From Ktedonobacter robiniae (GTDB lineage Bacteria; Chloroflexota; Ktedonobacteria; Ktedonobacterales; Ktedonobacteraceae), in NCBI RefSeq assembly GCF_016587375.1, contig NZ_BNJG01000004.1, positions 62,001 through 126,000 of the forward strand: a stretch of DNA of 64,000 nt, read 5' to 3'. A model generated the notes under the pieces. That model did not search any database and was not told the origin of the DNA. It was given only the letters and a program-made list of their open reading frames with translations. Position 1 is the first letter of the stretch. Every line of letters starts with the position of its first letter. This document shows positions 60,202 to 64,000 of the stretch, in pieces. Position numbers and translations under genes: made by a program.

Positions 60202-63200
60202 TCAGTAGCGCTGGCCCTCAATGCGTTGTTTGATTGCTCGCGCCAAGGCTTCGACGTTTGGCTCTTCGATCATGGTCAGGTGGTCGCCGGGGATTACATG
60301 GACTTCCAGACCGCTCTCCGCGAGTTCACGCCAGGGACTGATAATGTCCAGTGGCGCTCTGACCTCCGCGACCTCCTCATCCTCCCCCTGCTCTAGTGGC
60401 TGAAGGGGCTTCAGGGAGGCTTCCGCGATGAAGTAATCAATGCGCGGGCCATAGCTTTGCGGCAGATACAGGCGGGCCATGAGGTGATGCTTCTTTACCA
60501 GCGCGAAGACACGGCGGACCTGTTCCAGGCTGATATCCACCGGTATGACGTTGGTTACTTTCGCCTGGACAAACAGGTACTCTATCAGTTCTGATTGCGC
60601 CATCTCTGAGGCGTCATCTGGCGGGGATACTTTGAATGACGAGATCATTCTCTGCGCGAGTTCTTCCTCTGTGAGATCGACCTCCGCCCCTTGCGCACGC
60701 TCACGCATTTCAGCCGTAGCTAATCGGCTATCAATCAAGGCGAGAAGGGCGATCTCGTGGCCTTGCCGGTGTAGCTGTTGGGCTATTTCAAAGGCCACGA
60801 CGCCACCCATAGACCAGCCACCAAGCAAGTAAGGCCCATGGGGTTGCATGGCTTGTATGGCCTCCACATACTGTGACGCCACCTCTTCAATAGTGGATAG
60901 GTCACTCCCCTGCTCATTCAAACCCGTGGTTTGCAAGCCGTAAAAGGGTTGATCTATGCCAAGCTGTTGCGCCAGGCCCAGATAGCTCGCGACCGTTCCC
61001 CCAGAGGGGTGAACACAGAAGAAGGGCGTTTTTGTCCCCTTCGGTTGAAGGGGCACAAGCGCGGGTTGGCTGGCATGCGGTTCTTGCTGGCGTAGCACAA
61101 CGGCGAGTTCGGCCAGGGTCGGATAGAGGAATAAGGCGGAAAAGGGCACATCCTGATTGAATATCGTCAATATATGGGACGCCAGGCGGAGCGCGAGAAT
61201 TGAATGACCACCTAGTTCAAAGAAGTTATCGGTAATGCTGACTGGATGGACCTGTAGCAATTCCTCCCAGATGCGCGCGAGTTGCAATTCAACAAAGTCA
61301 CGTGGGACGACAATCGTTCTGGCTTCATCGTTCACGTCGCTCAAGACGTTCTGCGCGGTCGCGGTGAGCAATTGCTGAATGTCGACCTTGCCATTCGGTG
61401 TCAGCGGGATGACTTTCAGAGCGATAAAGGCTGACGGCAACATATATTCGGGTAGATGTTCCTGAAGGAGTTCGCGTAACTCTCGTATGGTGGGGGCCGG
61501 TTGCTGGCGCGTGACATAGTAGAGCACAATACGCCGCTCGCCTGCGTCATCCGTTCGGAGAAGCGCGATACAATTGCGTATATTGGCATGCCGCCTGAGT
61601 ACAGCCTCGATCTCACCCAGTTCGATGCGATAGCCACGCACCTTGACCTGTCCATCTCCGCGCCCAACGAAGACTAATTCGCCTCGCTCGTTGTAGTACG
61701 CCAGGTCGCCGGTACGATAGAGCCGTGCCCCCTGCCGCTTGCTATAAGGATGAGGGACGAAACGGATAGCGGTCTGTTCCGCCTGCCCTTTATACCCCAA
61801 TGCCAGGCCCGCGCCTCCCACATAGAGTTCGCCGATCACACCTTGCGGCAACACGTGCTGCCAGCGATCCAGCACATAGCATTCACAATTCGCCAGCGCC
61901 CGACCCAGGGGGACGCTATTTGTTTCTAGCTGATAACTCGGCAGATCTCGCGTCAGGGCATTCGCCAGCACGCCAACCGTACTCTCGGTCGGGCCATAGT
62001 GGTTATATATGGCGCAGGACGGCTCCAGTTGTCGCAAGCGGTGCAATAAGCTGTGCGGAAAGGCTTCACCTCCCAGGATCAGTGCCTCGCGTGGCAGAAG
62101 CGAGCGCACATGCTCATCCGAACCCTCCAGGAGCGCGGTCAGGTGTGAGGGGACAATCTTCAAGACATCAATGGGGTGCCAGGCCACCCACTGGCTCATC
62201 GCCTGGGCCGAGGTGAACGTCTCATAACTCAGCACCTGCACGCAGCCACCACTCGCCCAACCCGCGAATATGGCGGTATTGCCAAGGTCGGCAGCCAGCG
62301 TCGAAACCGTGGCGTACTGCTTGCCGGGCGCGAGATTGAGCAACTGACGGATAGCCAGGCTATAGTTAAGCAGGTTGCGCTGCGTAATCATGACGACCTT
62401 GGGTTTGCCGGTTGAGCCAGAGGTAGACATCATATAGGCCAGGTCGTCGCTATGTCCCTGCCAGAGAAGATTATCGGTTGCCTCCTGCCCCCATTCCTCC
62501 TGTATATCTTCTAAGACGAGCACCTGGGCCAGACTGGCAGGGAGGCATGCGCGCACCGCATCTTGCGTCAGCACCGCCGTACAATCCAGTTCGGCTAATT
62601 GAGCGGCCAGGCGGGCGGCGGGTAGCTGTGGGTCCAGTGGCACATAGGCCCCACCCGCTTTCAGCACGGCCAGCACGGCAATGAGCATCTGCGCGCTTCG
62701 CTCAAGGCATAGCGTGACCAGGCAGTTCGCGCCAACGCCACGCCGACGTAACACCCTTGCCAGTTGATTGGCCCGCTGGTTTACCTGTTCATAGCTCCAC
62801 TGCCCATGTTGATCGAGTAGGGCCAGCGCCTGAGGCTGACTCATGACGTGTTGTTCGAACGCGTGCTGGATCGTCCGCGCTTCTTCCCACTCCTGCCGCC
62901 TTCCCTGACCATGTACGCGCAGCCGTTCTTGCTCGGCTTCCGGTAACAGGGCGATAGTGCGCAAGACGCGCTCAGGCTGCGCGACAACCTGAGAGAGGAT
63001 GCTGCGTACAACGCTGGCCAGGGTCTCGACTTGCTGAAGGCTGAACTGCTGCCGGTCATACTGTAATTCTATGCTTATACTACTCTCTGTGCTCAATCCC
63101 TGTAATTGCAGGAATGAGGGTTCCTGGCAGCTACGGCACTGTTGTAGCTGCCAGCCTGGGCCTTCTTTCCGCTCAGCCCAGACAAAGCTGAGCGGAAAGA

Positions 63201-63999
63201 AGGCCTGACCAGCCTCCACCGTCTGCGGCCAGTTGAAATAGAGTTGCCAGTTCAACGCTTCCTGCCAACTCGCCTGTATCCGCTGGAGGAGTTGCGTCCA
63301 TGTCCAGCCATTTTGAGGCGTTACCGCCAGGGGAATCAGGCGGCTATAGGGACCCAGCACTTCACCTAATTCCTCATAGACACGACCATCGCCTTGCGCT
63401 CCCAACAGAACCGTTTCCTGCTCCATCAAGCGCCACAGGACCAATGACCAGCAGGTCAATAGCACGCTCTCGATAGAGGCTCCCAGGCGATCCGCCAGCG
63501 CCAGTAGTTGCGCCTGCAATGCTGCCGAGAGGGCCACAGGGAGCATTTCAGGGGCGGCGACCAGGGTGCCATCACCGGGCGACATAGTGGATACCCGACC
63601 TGGATGGAGCGGTAGCCCCTGCTGGTGAACGGTAGAGACATCGATCTGCCGCCAATATTCCTGGGGGGCCTGCGCGCTCTCGGAGAGCGTTAGCTTTTGC
63701 AGCCATGCAGCGGTAGAGGCATACTGCAATACGTCTTCGGTTTTTTCCAGGGGTAGGCCCTGAAGACGCGCCTCATATCGGAGTTGCCAGCCTTGAACAA
63801 GCAAGGATAACGTGGCGGTATCCGCGCAGAGTACGGGCAGGCTTATCAGCACCTCATGCCGCGCCTCCTCCAGGCGGAAGAGAGAGATGTGCAGGAGGGG
63901 TCCACGCGCCAGGGCTAGCGGCTCCTCCCACTGCTGAGAGAAGGCGTGAGCCAGGTGTGCTTGCTGGATCGCGGGATCGACACTACGCATATCAATCAC
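60202..63999 (-). CDS. NRPS C-terminal module: C(variant)-A-PCP-TE (partial)
   Basis: 1265 residues of a nonribosomal peptide synthetase; the N-terminus is beyond the right edge. Residues 1-360: condensation-like domain in which the HHxxxDG site is replaced by LPVLCAD near 55. Residues ~375-890: adenylation domain with SGSTGKPK, YGPTES, YRTGDLAYY and NGKVD; the ten specificity positions read D L T K I G H V G K, closest to aspartate codes. Carrier domain with LGGHS near 930. Thioesterase from ~1000 with GWSMGG near 1061, so this is the release module. MbtH and Dap genes support its function. Confidence 0.95.
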   Translation of the reverse strand: MIDMRSVDPAIQQAHLAHAFSQQWEEPLALARGPLLHISLFRLEEARHEVLISLPVLCADTATLSLLVQGWQLRYEARLQGLPLEKTEDVLQYASTAAWLQKLTLSESAQAPQEYWRQIDVSTVHQQGLPLHPGRVSTMSPGDGTLVAAPEMLPVALSAALQAQLLALADRLGASIESVLLTCWSLVLWRLMEQETVLLGAQGDGRVYEELGEVLGPYSRLIPLAVTPQNGWTWTQLLQRIQASWQEALNWQLYFNWPQTVEAGQAFFPLSFVWAERKEGPGWQLQQCRSCQEPSFLQLQGLSTESSISIELQYDRQQFSLQQVETLASVVRSILSQVVAQPERVLRTIALLPEAEQERLRVHGQGRRQEWEEARTIQHAFEQHVMSQPQALALLDQHGQWSYEQVNQRANQLARVLRRRGVGANCLVTLCLERSAQMLIAVLAVLKAGGAYVPLDPQLPAARLAAQLAELDCTAVLTQDAVRACLPASLAQVLVLEDIQEEWGQEATDNLLWQGHSDDLAYMMSTSGSTGKPKVVMITQRNLLNYSLAIRQLLNLAPGKQYATVSTLAADLGNTAIFAGWASGGCVQVLSYETFTSAQAMSQWVAWHPIDVLKIVPSHLTALLEGSDEHVRSLLPREALILGGEAFPHSLLHRLRQLEPSCAIYNHYGPTESTVGVLANALTRDLPSYQLETNSVPLGRALANCECYVLDRWQHVLPQGVIGELYVGGAGLALGYKGQAEQTAIRFVPHPYSKRQGARLYRTGDLAYYNERGELVFVGRGDGQVKVRGYRIELGEIEAVLRRHANIRNCIALLRTDDAGERRIVLYYVTRQQPAPTIRELRELLQEHLPEYMLPSAFIALKVIPLTPNGKVDIQQLLTATAQNVLSDVNDEARTIVVPRDFVELQLARIWEELLQVHPVSITDNFFELGGHSILALRLASHILTIFNQDVPFSALFLYPTLAELAVVLRQQEPHASQPALVPLQPKGTKTPFFCVHPSGGTVASYLGLAQQLGIDQPFYGLQTTGLNEQGSDLSTIEEVASQYVEAIQAMQPHGPYLLGGWSMGGVVAFEIAQQLHRQGHEIALLALIDSRLATAEMRERAQGAEVDLTEEELAQRMISSFKVSPPDDASEMAQSELIEYLFVQAKVTNVIPVDISLEQVRRVFALVKKHHLMARLYLPQSYGPRIDYFIAEASLKPLQPLEQGEDEEVAEVRAPLDIISPWRELAESGLEVHVIPGDHLTMIEEPNVEALARAIKQRIEGQRY

Positions 64000-64000
64000 T

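Noticed and set aside
39618..63999. Staphyloferrin B-like NRPS-independent siderophore locus
   Set aside because: SbnA and SbnB are present, but no IucA/IucC synthetase, citrate synthase or decarboxylase genes are seen. An NRPS with MbtH is present instead.

Overview
The window looks like chromosome from a Ktedonobacteria-type (Chloroflexota) soil bacterium. This is inferred from GC content near 50-55%, the mix of gene families (F420/deazaflavin-type oxidoreductases, DUF899, DUF2182, WYL, PadR and ROK regulators, secreted glycoside hydrolases with repeated carbohydrate-binding modules), and many decayed transposases of kinds common in that group. No rRNA or tRNA gene was seen. The assignment comes from recalled protein similarity, not a search.

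Bases 1-31,000 are ordinary accessory genome. In order they hold: a membrane diguanylate cyclase; a DJ-1/PfpI protein; a decayed release-factor-like (baeRF) gene; two transposase remnants around an alpha/beta hydrolase; an ABC exporter preceded by a small ORF with a near-perfect ribosome site; DsrE, DinB-like and dienelactone hydrolase genes; a PadR gene with a clear operator; a run of small oxidoreductases and regulators (SDR, ArsR plus SRPBCC, NmrA-like, AraC); an FGGY kinase; an MFS exporter with a divergent WYL regulator; and a ROK repressor with a secreted GH27 alpha-galactosidase carrying three CBM repeats.

Bases 31,000-39,600 are a zone of gene decay. Truncated pieces of an ISKra4-like transposase, GH15 glucoamylase, FAD-linked oxidase, molybdopterin oxidoreductase and SDR lie between intact genes (DUF3841, enolase superfamily, MarR plus isochorismatase, DUF385). 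A TPP enzyme here is split by a frameshift. The zone ends with an internally deleted IS630-family element whose terminal inverted repeats are still visible.

Bases 39,600-64,000 are the most interesting part: one flank of a nonribosomal peptide biosynthetic cluster that runs off the right edge. It contains the C-terminal end of an NRPS (variant condensation, adenylation, carrier and thioesterase domains), an MbtH protein, an SbnA/SbnB pair for L-2,3-diaminopropionate, a homologue of archaeal cysteate synthase, a threonine-synthase-like enzyme, a DAHP synthase, a cytochrome P450 and an FMN 2-hydroxyacid oxidase. It also has two small proteins of unknown function, an ABC exporter, and a MacB-type ABC transporter with lipoprotein and NarL-type two-component system. 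Three fold-type-II PLP enzymes in one cluster, two of them belonging to O-phosphoserine-using families, suggest a peptide built from serine-derived non-protein amino acids. The terminal adenylation domain reads as Asp-type, so Asp or its sulfonate analogue cysteate is a plausible residue. An IS607-type transposon sits between the FMN oxidase and P450 genes, and three copies of a hairpin-bearing intergenic repeat are scattered through the cluster.
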